From Bacteroidota bacterium (lineage in GTDB: Bacteria; Bacteroidota; Bacteroidia; NS11-12g; UBA955), in contig JAUXOK010000021.1 in assembly GCA_030682255.1 (NCBI GenBank), forward strand, positions 29,190-93,189: a DNA stretch of 64,000 nt. Direction: 5' to 3'. Of this stretch, positions 43,054-52,971 are shown in pieces; positions within the stretch are counted from its first letter, which is position 1, and each line of letters opens with the position of its first letter. Position numbers and translations under genes: made by a program. The notes below the pieces were generated by a model, which was not told the DNA's origin, ran no database searches, and saw nothing but the letters and a program-made list of their open reading frames with translations.

Positions 43054-43416
43054 ATGCATACAATGTTCAATAATTACAACATTAATCACAAAGCTTTTAC
43101 AGATAAAGCCCTCTTACAAAACATAGGAGCATCTATCAAACATTTGCGCCTAAAAATCAACAAAACACAAGCCCAATTGGCAGCCGATGCAGGTGTTAAT
43201 CGCAGCACATTAATTGAGTTAGAGTCTGGTGGAGGAGCTAATTTGCTTACTTTTATTCAAGTCATGCGCGCTTTGGGTCGCCTAGATTTTATGAATTTTT
43301 TCGAAATTGAAACAGAATTAAGTCCTTTGCAGTTGGCAGAAATGCAAGCCAAGTACAAAAAACGCCAAAGGGCTTCTAAATCCAAACCCAAAGACGATAA
43401 AAAATCCGATTGGTAA
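43054..43416 (+). CDS. hipB: HipB-like antitoxin / XRE-family transcriptional regulator
   Basis: 120 residues. The helix-turn-helix spans about 25-80 (IGASIKHLRLKINKTQAQLAADAGVNRSTLIELE), followed by an all-helical segment and a Lys-rich disordered tail (KKRQRASKSKPKDDKKSDW). A second in-frame ATG three codons later is an alternative start. HipB binds the HipA kinase and represses the operon. The stop lies 7 bp before hipA. Confidence 0.9.
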   Translation: MHTMFNNYNINHKAFTDKALLQNIGASIKHLRLKINKTQAQLAADAGVNRSTLIELESGGGANLLTFIQVMRALGRLDFMNFFEIETELSPLQLAEMQAKYKKRQRASKSKPKDDKKSDW

Positions 43417-43423
43417 TTAAAAA

Positions 43424-44713
43424 ATGATTACAACTGCTTTTATCAATATTTGGGGAAATTTAGTTGGTGCCATTGCTTGGAACAGTGCAAATGAAACAGC
43501 TAGTTTCGAGTATGACCCGTCTTTTAAATCCAAAGGTTTGGAAATTAGTCCAATTAAAATGCCGATAACTAATCCAAATGCTGTGTTTTCTTTTCCTGAA
43601 TTGCGCAATAACCATACTTTTAAAGGTTTACCAGGTTTGCTTGCGGATGTGATGCCAGACAAATATGGAAATGCCATCATCAATGCATGGTTGCAAAAAA
43701 ACAACAGACCGAGCAATAGTATGAATCCTATAGAAATGCTTTGTTTTATTGGCAACAGAGGGATGGGCGCTTTAGAATTTAGTCCCAACCATCCCAAGCC
43801 CGATGACAAAGATTTTGAATTGGAAATCAATAGTTTGGTTCAAATAGCCGAACAAATTTTACAAGACAGACAAGATTTTAAAAGTGAGTTAAACACAGAG
43901 GATGATAAACACCTGTATGATTTACTAAAAATAGGCACTTCGGCAGGAGGTGCTAGAGCAAAAGCGGTGATTGCTTTTAATCCCCAAACCAAACAAGTAA
44001 GAAGCGGACAAGCAGAAATACCTGAGGGTTTTGAGCATTGGTTGATCAAATTTGATGGTGTTACTGATACCCAGTTTGGCGCTAGCAGTGGCTATGGTAG
44101 GGTAGAAATGGCTTACTTTTTAATGGCACAAGCAGCAGGTATCACCATGCAAGAATGCCAATTATTTGAAGAAAATGGAAGGGCACATTTTATGACCAAA
44201 AGATTTGACAGAGTGAATAACGAAAAACTGCACATGCAAAGTTTTTGCGGTTTGCAACATTACGATTTTAATGAAGTGAACAGTTTTAGCTACGAGCAAT
44301 TGTTTGAAACCATGCGATTATTAGGTTTACCCTACACAGATGCGCAACAATTATTTACAAGAATGGTTTTTAATGTAATGGCACGTAATTGCGAAGACCA
44401 CACCAAAAATTTTGCATTTTTAATGGACAAAAGTGGCGTTTGGCGATTGTCACCAGCATTTGATATTTGCCATGCATACCGACCCAATAGTCCTTGGGTG
44501 AGTCAACATGCTTTGAGTATTGAAGGTAAAAGAACAGATTTTACAGTCAAAGATTTTGTAAATTTAGCTTCAAAAATGAACATCAAAAAACCACTTGAAA
44601 TGATAGAAAAGGTGAGAAATGCAGTGGGTGATTGGCACAAATTTGCAAAGAAAGTAGAGGTAGATAAAACATTAGCAAAAGCGATTGAAAATACTTTATT
44701 GTATCAATTATGA
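43424..44713 (+). CDS. hipA: type II toxin HipA, serine/threonine kinase
   Basis: 429 residues, full length. The N-terminal subdomain is TFKGLPGLLADVMPDKYGNAII. The P-loop-like KIGTSAGGARAKAVIAF contains the Ser and Gly-rich loop of HipA. The catalytic segment NVMARNCEDHTKNFAFLMD supplies Asp and Asn, and the metal Asp is in LSPAFDICHAY. HipA phosphorylates glutamyl-tRNA synthetase or another tRNA ligase, causing growth arrest, and is neutralised by HipB. It ends 85 bp before the polysaccharide locus. Confidence 0.93.
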   Translation: MITTAFINIWGNLVGAIAWNSANETASFEYDPSFKSKGLEISPIKMPITNPNAVFSFPELRNNHTFKGLPGLLADVMPDKYGNAIINAWLQKNNRPSNSMNPIEMLCFIGNRGMGALEFSPNHPKPDDKDFELEINSLVQIAEQILQDRQDFKSELNTEDDKHLYDLLKIGTSAGGARAKAVIAFNPQTKQVRSGQAEIPEGFEHWLIKFDGVTDTQFGASSGYGRVEMAYFLMAQAAGITMQECQLFEENGRAHFMTKRFDRVNNEKLHMQSFCGLQHYDFNEVNSFSYEQLFETMRLLGLPYTDAQQLFTRMVFNVMARNCEDHTKNFAFLMDKSGVWRLSPAFDICHAYRPNSPWVSQHALSIEGKRTDFTVKDFVNLASKMNIKKPLEMIEKVRNAVGDWHKFAKKVEVDKTLAKAIENTLLYQL

Positions 44714-44797
44714 ATTAAGGAAGTATTTCATTGATAATTTTATATTTGTTATTCCTTTCAATTCTAACATATTAAAATAGAATTTTTCTGTTTACTT

Positions 44798-46564
44798 TTG
44801 CAAAAACTAAATTCAATTTTAACTAAAAAAGCATTGCCACATAAATCAAACGCTATATTACAAACTATTAAATCTATCAAAACCCTTCTTGATGCTCAAG
44901 ATTTAAAAAAAGGCAAATGGATGTTGTTTCTAACTGGCTTGATTTCTATTGCTGATGTGATTGCTTTGGCTATTGTAGTGCCTGTTTTGATGTTGGCTAT
45001 TGATGGTGATTTTCTGTCAAAAAGCAGAAAATTGAGATATTTGTATAGATTAATGGGTTCAGAAAAAGAATCTAGTTTTTTAATCATGTTGATTATCATC
45101 ATCGTTGTTTTTTTTATTTTCAAAAACATATTGGCGATATTACTTCAGAGAAAAATTCACTTATTAGGTTCTAAAATTGTTCAAAAATTCACCGAAAAAT
45201 CGTTTTATCATGTTTTATCTCAACCCTACGAAAAATTTAGCAACAAAGGGAGTTCCGAATTTTTAAATAAAATACATTTTAATTCCTTGTATTATTCAAC
45301 AGGCGTCTTGTTGCCCTTTGTGCATATATTCGGTGAAAGTTTGGTCATCCTTTTAATGATGATTTTGATTATTTTATACAATCCTCCCATATTTTTATTA
45401 ATGGTTTGTATTACGGCTCCTGCTTTTTATTTAATCAACAAAACCATCAAACAGAAAATATACAATTTAGGTGTTGAAGGAAAAAAACAAAGAGAAGAAA
45501 CGATTGATAGTTTAAATATTGGCATTAATGGCTTGATGGATATTAAAATCAATCAGTCGTCCACCTTTTTTATCAAGGATTTTTTATCCAAGCAAAAACC
45601 TTTGGTAGAAAATGATTTAAAATCAATTTTTTACCAAAATATACCTGCTAGAGCCAATGAAATAGTTGTGTTGTTTGCTGTAATTTGTTTGGTTGTTTAT
45701 GGTTTTTTCTTTTCAGACAATCCAGCAGGATTAAGAACTTTAGCGGCCATTTTTGTTTTAGCTGTATTCAGACTAGTGCCTGCTTTAAACCGTTTATTAG
45801 TTGGTTTAATGAAATTAAAATTATATCAACATACCATCGATTTTTTAGATCATGATTCAATAAACAATGCCATTGCAAAAGAGCATCATATTTCATTTAA
45901 AAATAATATACAAGTAGAAGATGTTGCTTTTCAATATCAAGATACAGAAAATCCATTATTCAAAGCCGTTAATTTTAAGATTGGATTAGGCGAGACAATA
46001 GGCATTATTGGACAAAGTGGTTCTGGAAAAAGCACCTTGATGAAAGTATTATCCGGATTAGTAAAACCAACCCATGGCAAGGTATTAATAGATGGCAAAG
46101 AATTGAATCAAGATAATTTATACCATTGGTTACAGCAAGTTGGTTTTGTTCATCAAGTGCCTTTCATTTTTAATAAGACATTGCGTGAAAATATCACTTT
46201 AGAAACTAATTTTGATGCAGATAAATTGAATAAGGTTATTAAAGAGTCTTGTTTAGATGATTTTGTAAAAAATTTACCCAATGGATTAGACACTTTGATG
46301 GGTGAGCAAGGGTCTAAAATTAGTGAAGGACAGAAACAAAGAATAGCCATTGCAAGAGCCTTGTATAAGGATGTTAAGTTGTTGATTTTTGACGAAGCAA
46401 CCAGTTCATTAGATGAAACAACAGAGTCATATATTATCGAAAGTTTGAAAATTTTAAAGAAAAAAAATGTAAGTATTGTAATTATTGCACATCATGGAAA
46501 AATAATACATATTTGCGACAGTCAATATCAATTTGAAAAAGGTGAGTTAAAAAGACTTTATTAA
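44798..46564 (+). CDS. ABC transporter, fused permease and ATPase (lipid/glycan flippase type)
   Basis: 588 residues. Six membrane segments in residues 45-330 (MLFLTGLISIADVIALAIVV, LIMLIIIIVVFFIFKNILAI), then an ATPase with Walker A GQSGSGKST, signature SEGQKQR (LSGGQ variant), Walker B LLIFDEATSSLD and H-loop His (IIAHHGK). Half-transporters of this type flip lipid-linked glycans or lipids. The TTG at 44798 lies inside a TACTTTTG promoter element (44793-44800), so the real start is probably downstream, e.g. TTG 44834. First gene of the polysaccharide locus. Confidence 0.9.
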   Translation: MQKLNSILTKKALPHKSNAILQTIKSIKTLLDAQDLKKGKWMLFLTGLISIADVIALAIVVPVLMLAIDGDFLSKSRKLRYLYRLMGSEKESSFLIMLIIIIVVFFIFKNILAILLQRKIHLLGSKIVQKFTEKSFYHVLSQPYEKFSNKGSSEFLNKIHFNSLYYSTGVLLPFVHIFGESLVILLMMILIILYNPPIFLLMVCITAPAFYLINKTIKQKIYNLGVEGKKQREETIDSLNIGINGLMDIKINQSSTFFIKDFLSKQKPLVENDLKSIFYQNIPARANEIVVLFAVICLVVYGFFFSDNPAGLRTLAAIFVLAVFRLVPALNRLLVGLMKLKLYQHTIDFLDHDSINNAIAKEHHISFKNNIQVEDVAFQYQDTENPLFKAVNFKIGLGETIGIIGQSGSGKSTLMKVLSGLVKPTHGKVLIDGKELNQDNLYHWLQQVGFVHQVPFIFNKTLRENITLETNFDADKLNKVIKESCLDDFVKNLPNGLDTLMGEQGSKISEGQKQRIAIARALYKDVKLLIFDEATSSLDETTESYIIESLKILKKKNVSIVIIAHHGKIIHICDSQYQFEKGELKRLY

Positions 46565-46578
46565 TAGAAGATTAGAAA

Positions 46579-47604
46579 ATGAAACAAATAAAATTTGCTG
46601 TTGTTGGATGTGGTCATATTGGAAAAAGACATGCTGAGATGATTGTTCGTCATCCAGAAGCTGAATTAGTGGCATTGTGTGATACCCAAGCTAAGGAAAC
46701 ATTGGGGTTGGAAAATTATAGTTTACCATTTTTTAATCAGTTGGATGACTTGTTAAAATCTGACATAGACTTTGATGTGGTTGCCATAGCTACCCCAAAT
46801 GGTTATCATGCTGAACACGCCTTACAAGTACTCGAAAATAAAAAACACATTGTAATAGAAAAACCAATGGCACTCACTAAGGCTGATTGTGAAAAAATAA
46901 TTTTTAAATCTTTGCAGGTTTCAAGACAGGTTTTTTGTGTGATGCAAAACAGATATTCGCCTCCATCAGCCTGGATTAAAAATCTAGTTGATGAGGGTAT
47001 TTTAGGGAATATTTATATGGTTCAAATCAATTGTTATTGGAACAGGGATGAGCGTTATTACAAAAAAGAGAGTTGGAAAGGTAAATTAGCCATAGATGGC
47101 GGCACCTTATTTACTCAATTTTCGCATTTTATAGATATTATGTATTGGTTGTTTGGAGATATCAAAGACATTCAGGCCAAATTCAACGATTTTGCTCACA
47201 AGGATTCTACAGATTTTGAAGACAGTGGTTTAGTGAATTTCAATTTTTTAAATGGCGGAATGGGTTGCATCAATTATTCAACTGCAGTATGGGATACTAA
47301 TTTAGAAAGCAGTTTAACCATAGTGGCACAGAACGGTAGTGTAAAAATTGGTGGTCAATATATGAACGAGGTTGAATATTGCCATATCAAAGATTACACC
47401 ATGCCCGAATTGGCTGCCTCCAATCCAGCCAATGATTATGGCCCATACAAAGGTTCTGCAGCTAATCATAACTACATTTATGAAAATGTAATGGATACCT
47501 TACAACATCGAAATACCATTACCACCAATGCTTTAGAAGGTTTAAAAGTAGTTGAGATTATAGAAAGAATATACGAAAAAAATCCATTTTTCAAGCATAA
47601 TTAA
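46579..47604 (+). CDS. Gfo/Idh/MocA family oxidoreductase (UDP-sugar dehydrogenase-like)
   Basis: 341 residues. NAD-binding motif [14 protein letters not shown] at the N-terminus, EKPMALT at about residue 95 with the catalytic Lys, then [19 protein letters not shown] and [18 protein letters not shown] with the active-site His. Such enzymes oxidise C3 of UDP-sugar acids (WlbA type) before an aminotransferase acts, which fits the DegT enzyme encoded at 51748. Stop and next start overlap (TAATG). Confidence 0.9.
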   Translation: MKQIKFAVVGCGHIGKRHAEMIVRHPEAELVALCDTQAKETLGLENYSLPFFNQLDDLLKSDIDFDVVAIATPNGYHAEHALQVLENKKHIVIEKPMALTKADCEKIIFKSLQVSRQVFCVMQNRYSPPSAWIKNLVDEGILGNIYMVQINCYWNRDERYYKKESWKGKLAIDGGTLFTQFSHFIDIMYWLFGDIKDIQAKFNDFAHKDSTDFEDSGLVNFNFLNGGMGCINYSTAVWDTNLESSLTIVAQNGSVKIGGQYMNEVEYCHIKDYTMPELAASNPANDYGPYKGSAANHNYIYENVMDTLQHRNTITTNALEGLKVVEIIERIYEKNPFFKHN

Positions 47605-48320
47605 TGAGTCAAACACTTTCAATCATAATACCTGCATATAACGAAGCCAAAACCATTCATTTAATTTTGAATAAAATTAAAGAGGTTCAGTTATTAAATC
47701 AGATGCAAAAAGAAATTATCATTGTTAACGATTGTTCAACAGATGATACCGAAACCGCTATTCAAAGTTATATTACATCAACGCCCGAATTAAACATTCA
47801 ATATTTTAAACAGCCAATCAATCAAGGAAAAGGCGCAGCTTTGCATACTGGTATTCAACAAGCCAAAGGCGATTATATCATTATTCAGGATGCCGATTTA
47901 GAATATGACCCACAAGAATATAACTTGCTTTTAAAACCTATTTTAGACGGATTTGCAGACGTTGTTTATGGCAGTCGGTTTATGGGAGGTAATCCACACA
48001 GAATTTTGTTTTTTTGGCATTCTATAGGCAATAAATTTTTGACTTTTTTATCCAACATGTTCACCAATTTGAATTTAACAGATATGGAAACGTGTTACAA
48101 ATTGTTTAAATCCGACATCATTAAGTCTATCCAGTTCAAAGAAAAGCGATTTGGTTTTGAGCCGGAGGTTACGGCCCGTATTTCACAAATTCCGAAAGTG
48201 CGAATTTATGAAGTTGGCATTTCGTACTATGGCAGAACTTATGAAGAAGGCAAAAAAATAGGCTGGAAAGACGGATTCAGAGCCATTCATTGTATATTGA
48301 AATACAACTTATTTGCTTGA
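47604..48320 (+). CDS. glycosyltransferase family 2 (dolichyl-/polyprenyl-phosphate type)
   Basis: 238 residues. [39 protein letters not shown] and the metal motif [12 protein letters not shown] mark a DPM1-like GT2, which transfers a sugar onto a polyprenyl phosphate on the inner membrane. No membrane anchor is present; the C-terminus is soluble ([20 protein letters not shown]). Overlaps the oxidoreductase gene by one base. Confidence 0.9.
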   Translation: MSQTLSIIIPAYNEAKTIHLILNKIKEVQLLNQMQKEIIIVNDCSTDDTETAIQSYITSTPELNIQYFKQPINQGKGAALHTGIQQAKGDYIIIQDADLEYDPQEYNLLLKPILDGFADVVYGSRFMGGNPHRILFFWHSIGNKFLTFLSNMFTNLNLTDMETCYKLFKSDIIKSIQFKEKRFGFEPEVTARISQIPKVRIYEVGISYYGRTYEEGKKIGWKDGFRAIHCILKYNLFA

Positions 48321-48399
48321 TAATAATTAACTAATAAAAAATTAAATTAATATTGTTTTGCAATTAAGAAATATTGAGTAGTTTTGCTACTCGATATTT

Positions 48400-48936
48400 A
48401 TGATAGAAACCCTCATATCCTCAAAAACACGGGTAAAACTACTGCTAAAGTTCTTTTTGAATAGTAGCACAAAATCATATTTAAGAAATTTAGAATCTGA
48501 GTTTGGCGAAAGTACTAACGCAATCCGTTTAGAACTCAATAAATTTGAGGAAGCAGGTATGCTCTCTTCAAAGTTTGAGGGAAACAAAAAAATCTATCAA
48601 GCCAACACCAAACATCCTTTATTCAATGATATCAACAGCATTGTATTAAAATATACAGGCATAGATTGGATTGTGGATTATTTAGTCAAAAAACTAGGTG
48701 ATGTTCAAAAAGTATATTTAACAGGATCTTTTGCTAGAGGGAATAATGGCGATGAGATTGAATTGATTATAGTTGGTAATATCGATGTAGCTTTTATGAA
48801 TGAATTGTGCGAAAAAATTAAAAGAAAGATACAAAAGGAGATAAAATTCACGGTTGAAAATCATCAAATAACGGTTGATAAGTTAATCAAAAACTCATCA
48901 GAAAATTATTTAATGTTGTGGGAGCGTTTGGAATAA
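48400..48936 (+). CDS. winged-helix regulator with nucleotidyltransferase-like C-terminal domain
   Basis: 178 residues. The N-terminal 75 residues are an ArsR-like winged helix (KLLLKFFLNSSTKSYLRNLE, ESTNAIRLELNKFEEAGML). The C-terminal ~100 residues contain TGSFARGNNGDEIELIIVG, the MNT/nucleotidyltransferase GSFARG motif followed by D-E-I-E where DxD is typical, so the active site may be incomplete. Such genes occur just before UpxY genes in Bacteroidota capsule loci. It lies 130 bp before the antiterminator gene. Confidence 0.75.
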   Translation: MIETLISSKTRVKLLLKFFLNSSTKSYLRNLESEFGESTNAIRLELNKFEEAGMLSSKFEGNKKIYQANTKHPLFNDINSIVLKYTGIDWIVDYLVKKLGDVQKVYLTGSFARGNNGDEIELIIVGNIDVAFMNELCEKIKRKIQKEIKFTVENHQITVDKLIKNSSENYLMLWERLE

Positions 48937-49068
48937 AAAATCATTTTAAAAAGGCATTGTTGTAATATCTTTTTAAAAAGTAAATATATGTCTGAAACCA
49001 TTGGTATCAGGCAATTTTAGAGAGCCTACTTAGTTATAAAATGTAACTGAGGGGGCATTGCTTTGAAG
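48937..49068 (+). promoter_or_regulatory. leader region of the UpxY gene
   Basis: 132 bp with no gene, containing two TTTTTAAAAAG-like runs (TTTTAAAAAGG, TTTTTAAAAAGT), ATACCAATGG-type text in reverse (CCATTGGTATCAGG) and GAGGGGGC before the start. UpxY-type antiterminators act on their own locus leader, so this is the place to look for the recognition signal. Confidence 0.3.
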
Positions 49069-49581
49069 ATGAAAAACAAGGAAAAATGGTATGTTATTTA
49101 CACCAAATCGAGGCATGAAAAAATGTTGGCAGACAAACTTCATCTCATGGGTTATGAAGTTTATTTACCATTGATTAAAACCCAGTCTATCAGACAAGAC
49201 AGAAAAAAGACGATTGAAAAACCGCTTTTCAATTCCTATTTATTTATTAAAGAATGTATAGATTTAGAGCCATTGCGGATTTTTTCTGGATTTGTGGCTT
49301 ATCTTCAATACAACGGCAAACCAGCCATCGTTTATCAGTATGAAATAGACATCATCAAATCGATTATACAATATGGATATGATGTAGAATTATCAGAAAT
49401 TGAGCGTAAACCATTGCAAACAGGCAATAAAGTTTTAGTAATTAGTGGACATTTAAAAGGATTAGAAGGGGAATTGAATCAACTCATTAATCCAGAATGG
49501 GTATTTGTTCACTTCGAAAAATTTAATGCCAGCATGAGGGTTAAATTACCTTCAAAAATATTAAAAGTGATAGAAGACTAA
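49069..49581 (+). CDS. NusG-like transcription antiterminator of the UpxY family
   Basis: 170 residues from the ATG at 49069; the frame also offers a TTG two codons earlier. The NGN domain WYVIYTKSRHEKMLADKLHLMGYEVYLPLI is followed by KPLFNSYLFIKE and a KOW-like C-terminal stretch (TGNKVLVISGHLKGLEGELN). Proteins of this class let RNA polymerase read through the long downstream polysaccharide operon. Position just before the Wzm/Wzt genes supports this role. Confidence 0.92.
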   Translation: MKNKEKWYVIYTKSRHEKMLADKLHLMGYEVYLPLIKTQSIRQDRKKTIEKPLFNSYLFIKECIDLEPLRIFSGFVAYLQYNGKPAIVYQYEIDIIKSIIQYGYDVELSEIERKPLQTGNKVLVISGHLKGLEGELNQLINPEWVFVHFEKFNASMRVKLPSKILKVIED

Positions 49582-49620
49582 GGATTTGATAAATAATAAG
49601 AGATAATTGTTGATTTGAAA

Positions 49621-50466
49621 ATGAATTTTACAACAGAAATAAAACCTAAAAACAAATGGTATGATATTGACTTTAAAGCGATATGGCAATACCGTGATTT
49701 AATGTTCCTTTTTGTACGCAGAGATTTTGTTTCAGTTTATAAACAAACAGTATTAGGACCTATTTGGTTTTTTATTCAACCATTGCTAACTACTGCAACA
49801 TTTACATTAATTTTTAGTGTTGTCGCCAAAATATCAACCAATGAAATACCTGCGCCACTATTTTATATTATTGGGCTCACTTTTTGGGGTTATTTTTCTA
49901 CATGTTTAACTTCAACATCATCCACATTTGTAACCAATGCTGGAGTGTTTGGTAAAGTGTATTTTCCTAGATTGATAATGCCAATTTCTATTGTAATATC
50001 AAGTTTAATTAAACTAAGTATTCAATTCTTATTGCTATTGATGGTTTGGCTTTATTATTATTTAACGACAGATATTCTTCATCCCAATATTACTATATTG
50101 CTTATGCCATTTTACATACTTTTGTTTGCAGGCTTAGGCTTAGGTTTTGGAATCATACTTTCTTCATTAACCACAAAATATAGAGATTTTACATTTTTGA
50201 TAGGGTTTGGTGTTCAGTTGTTAATGTATGCAACACCAATTATCTACCCTTTGAGTTTATTAGATGATCAAAGTTACATTATCAAATCAGTTGTAAAATA
50301 TAATCCTATTTCGGGTATTATAGAAGCCATTCGATATGGTTTAACTGGGAGTGGTGTTTTTGATTTAGGGCTATTAGCCTATAGTTTTGTTTTTGTGATA
50401 ATTTTATTGTTTTTAGGAATAATTACATTTACTAAAGTTGAAAAATCCTTTATCGATACAGTTTAG
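49621..50466 (+). CDS. wzm: ABC-2 type polysaccharide export permease (Wzm)
   Basis: 281 residues from the ATG at 49621 (a TTG two codons earlier is possible). The cytoplasmic N-terminus (DIDFKAIWQYRDLMFLFVRRD) precedes six membrane segments. YKQTVLGPIWFFIQPLLTTA is the family motif; the C-terminus ends ITFTKVEKSFIDTV. With the Wzt ATPase encoded 2 bp downstream it exports a finished, lipid-linked polysaccharide across the inner membrane. Confidence 0.93.
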   Translation: MNFTTEIKPKNKWYDIDFKAIWQYRDLMFLFVRRDFVSVYKQTVLGPIWFFIQPLLTTATFTLIFSVVAKISTNEIPAPLFYIIGLTFWGYFSTCLTSTSSTFVTNAGVFGKVYFPRLIMPISIVISSLIKLSIQFLLLLMVWLYYYLTTDILHPNITILLMPFYILLFAGLGLGFGIILSSLTTKYRDFTFLIGFGVQLLMYATPIIYPLSLLDDQSYIIKSVVKYNPISGIIEAIRYGLTGSGVFDLGLLAYSFVFVIILLFLGIITFTKVEKSFIDTV

Positions 50467-50468
50467 AA

Positions 50469-51746
50469 ATGAGTAATAAAAGTTTAATAGTAGAAAATGT
50501 TTCAAAACAGTATAGGCTTGGTCAAGTCGGTACTGGCACTATGACTCATGATTTTAAGCGATGGTTATATAAAATAAGAGGTAAGGAAGACCCATATTCA
50601 AAAATTGGTGAAACCAACGACCGATCTAAAAAAGGCGTATCAGATTATGTATGGGCATTGAAAGACATCAACTTTGACGTGAAGCAAGGGGAAGTATTGG
50701 GCATTATAGGAAAAAATGGTGCGGGTAAAAGCACATTACTTAAAATATTATCAAGAGTTACATCACCAACAACAGGTCATATTAAAATTAATGGAAGAAT
50801 GGCTTCCTTGCTTGAAGTAGGCACAGGTTTTCATCCAGAATTAACAGGACGAGAGAATGTGTTTTTAAATGGAGCCATCATGGGCATGAGCAAATCAGAA
50901 ATCAAATCAAAGTTTGATGAAATTGTAGATTTTTCTGGTGTAGAGAGATACATAGACACACCTGTAAAAAGATATTCTTCAGGCATGCATGTTCGATTAG
51001 GATTTGCAGTAGCCGCTCATTTAGAGCCTGAAATTTTAGTTATAGACGAAGTTTTAGCAGTAGGAGATGCAGAATTTCAAAAAAAGTGTTTGGGTAAAAT
51101 GAAGGCTGTGAGTGGCGAAGGAAGAACAGTATTGTTTGTGAGTCATAATATGGGGGCAATAAAAGCTTTATGTGATAGAGGCTTGTTATTAGAAAATGGC
51201 ACACTAACATTTGACGGAAACATTGATGAATGTGTTAATAGATATTTAAGCATCAACCAATCAGGTGAAAATACTGGGAGAGTTGAATTACCCAAAAAAG
51301 GATTTGGGTCTGGTGAAGCGAGAATTAATATAGTAGAAATGATTGACTACGAAGGACAAGTATCCGAAACTGTTTTATACAAAGAACCAATCAAGGTTAG
51401 GATACACATAGATTCTGAAATATCGGTTCCAACAGCGTCAATTGATATCAAAATTAGTGATAATAACGGAACTCTATTATTTCATGCACTCAACCAATAT
51501 CAAAATATTCCTTTTTCACTTAACAATGGTAAAAATGTTGTGGAAATAGAAATTGAAAATAATTTATTACCTGGACGTTTTATGATTACCCCAGGTATTC
51601 ACAATGCATCTACCTCACTTACACTTGATATGCATGAGAATGCAATTGCTTTTGAAGTAATAAAAGCCGCCAAAATAGCCTCAGAAAGCTATCCATGGGA
51701 ATGGATTTTAGCGCCTTCCAAAATTAATATTATTAAGTTAAAATAA
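50469..51746 (+). CDS. wzt: ABC transporter ATPase for polysaccharide export (Wzt) with C-terminal carbohydrate-binding domain
   Basis: 425 residues. ATPase domain: Walker A GKNGAGKST, the long N-terminal hinge typical of Wzt, signature YSSGMHVRLGFA, Walker B ILVIDEVLAVGD, H-loop VSHNM. Residues 270-425 are a beta-sandwich-like domain (RINIVEMIDYEGQVSET ... GRFMITPGIHNAS) of the kind that recognises the terminal modification of the glycan. The methyltransferase at 59241 could make such an end cap. Confidence 0.93.
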   Translation: MSNKSLIVENVSKQYRLGQVGTGTMTHDFKRWLYKIRGKEDPYSKIGETNDRSKKGVSDYVWALKDINFDVKQGEVLGIIGKNGAGKSTLLKILSRVTSPTTGHIKINGRMASLLEVGTGFHPELTGRENVFLNGAIMGMSKSEIKSKFDEIVDFSGVERYIDTPVKRYSSGMHVRLGFAVAAHLEPEILVIDEVLAVGDAEFQKKCLGKMKAVSGEGRTVLFVSHNMGAIKALCDRGLLLENGTLTFDGNIDECVNRYLSINQSGENTGRVELPKKGFGSGEARINIVEMIDYEGQVSETVLYKEPIKVRIHIDSEISVPTASIDIKISDNNGTLLFHALNQYQNIPFSLNNGKNVVEIEIENNLLPGRFMITPGIHNASTSLTLDMHENAIAFEVIKAAKIASESYPWEWILAPSKINIIKLK

Positions 51747-51747
51747 A

Positions 51748-52971
51748 ATGAAAATACCATTTTCACCACCCTACATTGATGATGATGTAATCAATGAAGT
51801 TACAGATAGTTTAAAATCTGGATGGATAACATCTGGACCAAAAGTTAAAGCACTTGAAGAACTAACTGCAGAGTTTTCGAGCTTAAAATATGTAGCTTGT
51901 GTCAATAGTTGGACTTCAGGAGCTCAATTAGTTTTGAAATGGTTTGGCGTTGGTCCAGGCGATGAGGTAATTGTTCCAGCCTACACTTATGCAGCAACAG
52001 CTTTGGTTGTATTACATTGTGGAGCAAAACCTGTAATGGTTGATGTTTTAGAAGATTTTACCATAGACCCTGAAAAAGTAAAAAAAGCCATTACCTCAAA
52101 AACCAAAGTAATTTTTGCAGTGGATTTTGCGGGTTATCCATGTAATTATGACGTTTTAAATGAAATAATTTCAAATCAAGATATTAAAGAAAAATTTAGT
52201 CCCTCAAATACTATTCAATCCAAAATGAATAGTATTTTATTAGTAAGTGATGCGGCTCATTCCATAGGAGCAAAGTATAAAGATTCACCTGCAGCTATTT
52301 TTTCTGACATCACAATCTATTCTTTTCATGCAGTTAAAAATGTAACTACAGCAGAAGGAGGTGCTATTTGTTTAAACCTGCCTAGTCAATTCGACAATGA
52401 AACAGAATACAAATGGTTGAAATTAAATTCATTAAATGGTCAAACTAAAGATGCATTTACAAAGTCTCAAGCAGGTGGATGGAAATACGATATTATTAGC
52501 CAAGGCTTAAAGGTTAATATGCCAGATATTTGTGCAGCAATTGGATTAGCGCAATTAAGAAAATACAAAGACAAATTGTTAGTAGAAAGAAAGCAAATTT
52601 TTGATAGTTATGCTAACGCCTTTAGCAAATGTGAATGGGCGCTTACGCCACCTTCAATTACAGAAAAAAAATCAAGCTCTTTTCACCTATTTGCGCTTCG
52701 GATAAAAGGAATTACTGAATCTCAAAGAGATGCTATAATTGATGAAATAACTAAATCTGAAATAACAGTAAATGTACATTTTATTCCTTTACCAATGCTT
52801 ACTTTATTTAAGGAACTAGGATATTCAATTAACGATTTTCCACAGGCTTATGAAAATTACAGTCAAGAGATTTCGTTGCCAATATACCCTCAGCTTACAA
52901 GTGAACAAGTTGGTTTAATCATTGATAGTGTTACAAAAGCAGTTGAAAAAGTCATTACAGCTTCAATTTGA
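51748..52971 (+). CDS. DegT/DnrJ/EryC1 (sugar) aminotransferase
   Basis: 407 residues. The PLP-binding lysine is in SFHAVKNVTTAEGGAICLN, preceded by the phosphate and ring contacts (WTSGAQLVLK, VIFAVDFAGYP, LVSDAAHSIGA). N-terminus PFSPPYIDDDVINEVTDSLKSGWITSGPKVK is typical. It transfers an amino group to a nucleotide-linked keto sugar. The stop codon overlaps the TTG start of the dehydratase gene (TTGA). Confidence 0.93.
   Translation: MKIPFSPPYIDDDVINEVTDSLKSGWITSGPKVKALEELTAEFSSLKYVACVNSWTSGAQLVLKWFGVGPGDEVIVPAYTYAATALVVLHCGAKPVMVDVLEDFTIDPEKVKKAITSKTKVIFAVDFAGYPCNYDVLNEIISNQDIKEKFSPSNTIQSKMNSILLVSDAAHSIGAKYKDSPAAIFSDITIYSFHAVKNVTTAEGGAICLNLPSQFDNETEYKWLKLNSLNGQTKDAFTKSQAGGWKYDIISQGLKVNMPDICAAIGLAQLRKYKDKLLVERKQIFDSYANAFSKCEWALTPPSITEKKSSSFHLFALRIKGITESQRDAIIDEITKSEITVNVHFIPLPMLTLFKELGYSINDFPQAYENYSQEISLPIYPQLTSEQVGLIIDSVTKAVEKVITASI

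Noticed and set aside
48937..49068. A riboswitch in the UpxY leader
   Set aside because: No conserved aptamer pattern could be recognised; listed only as a leader region.
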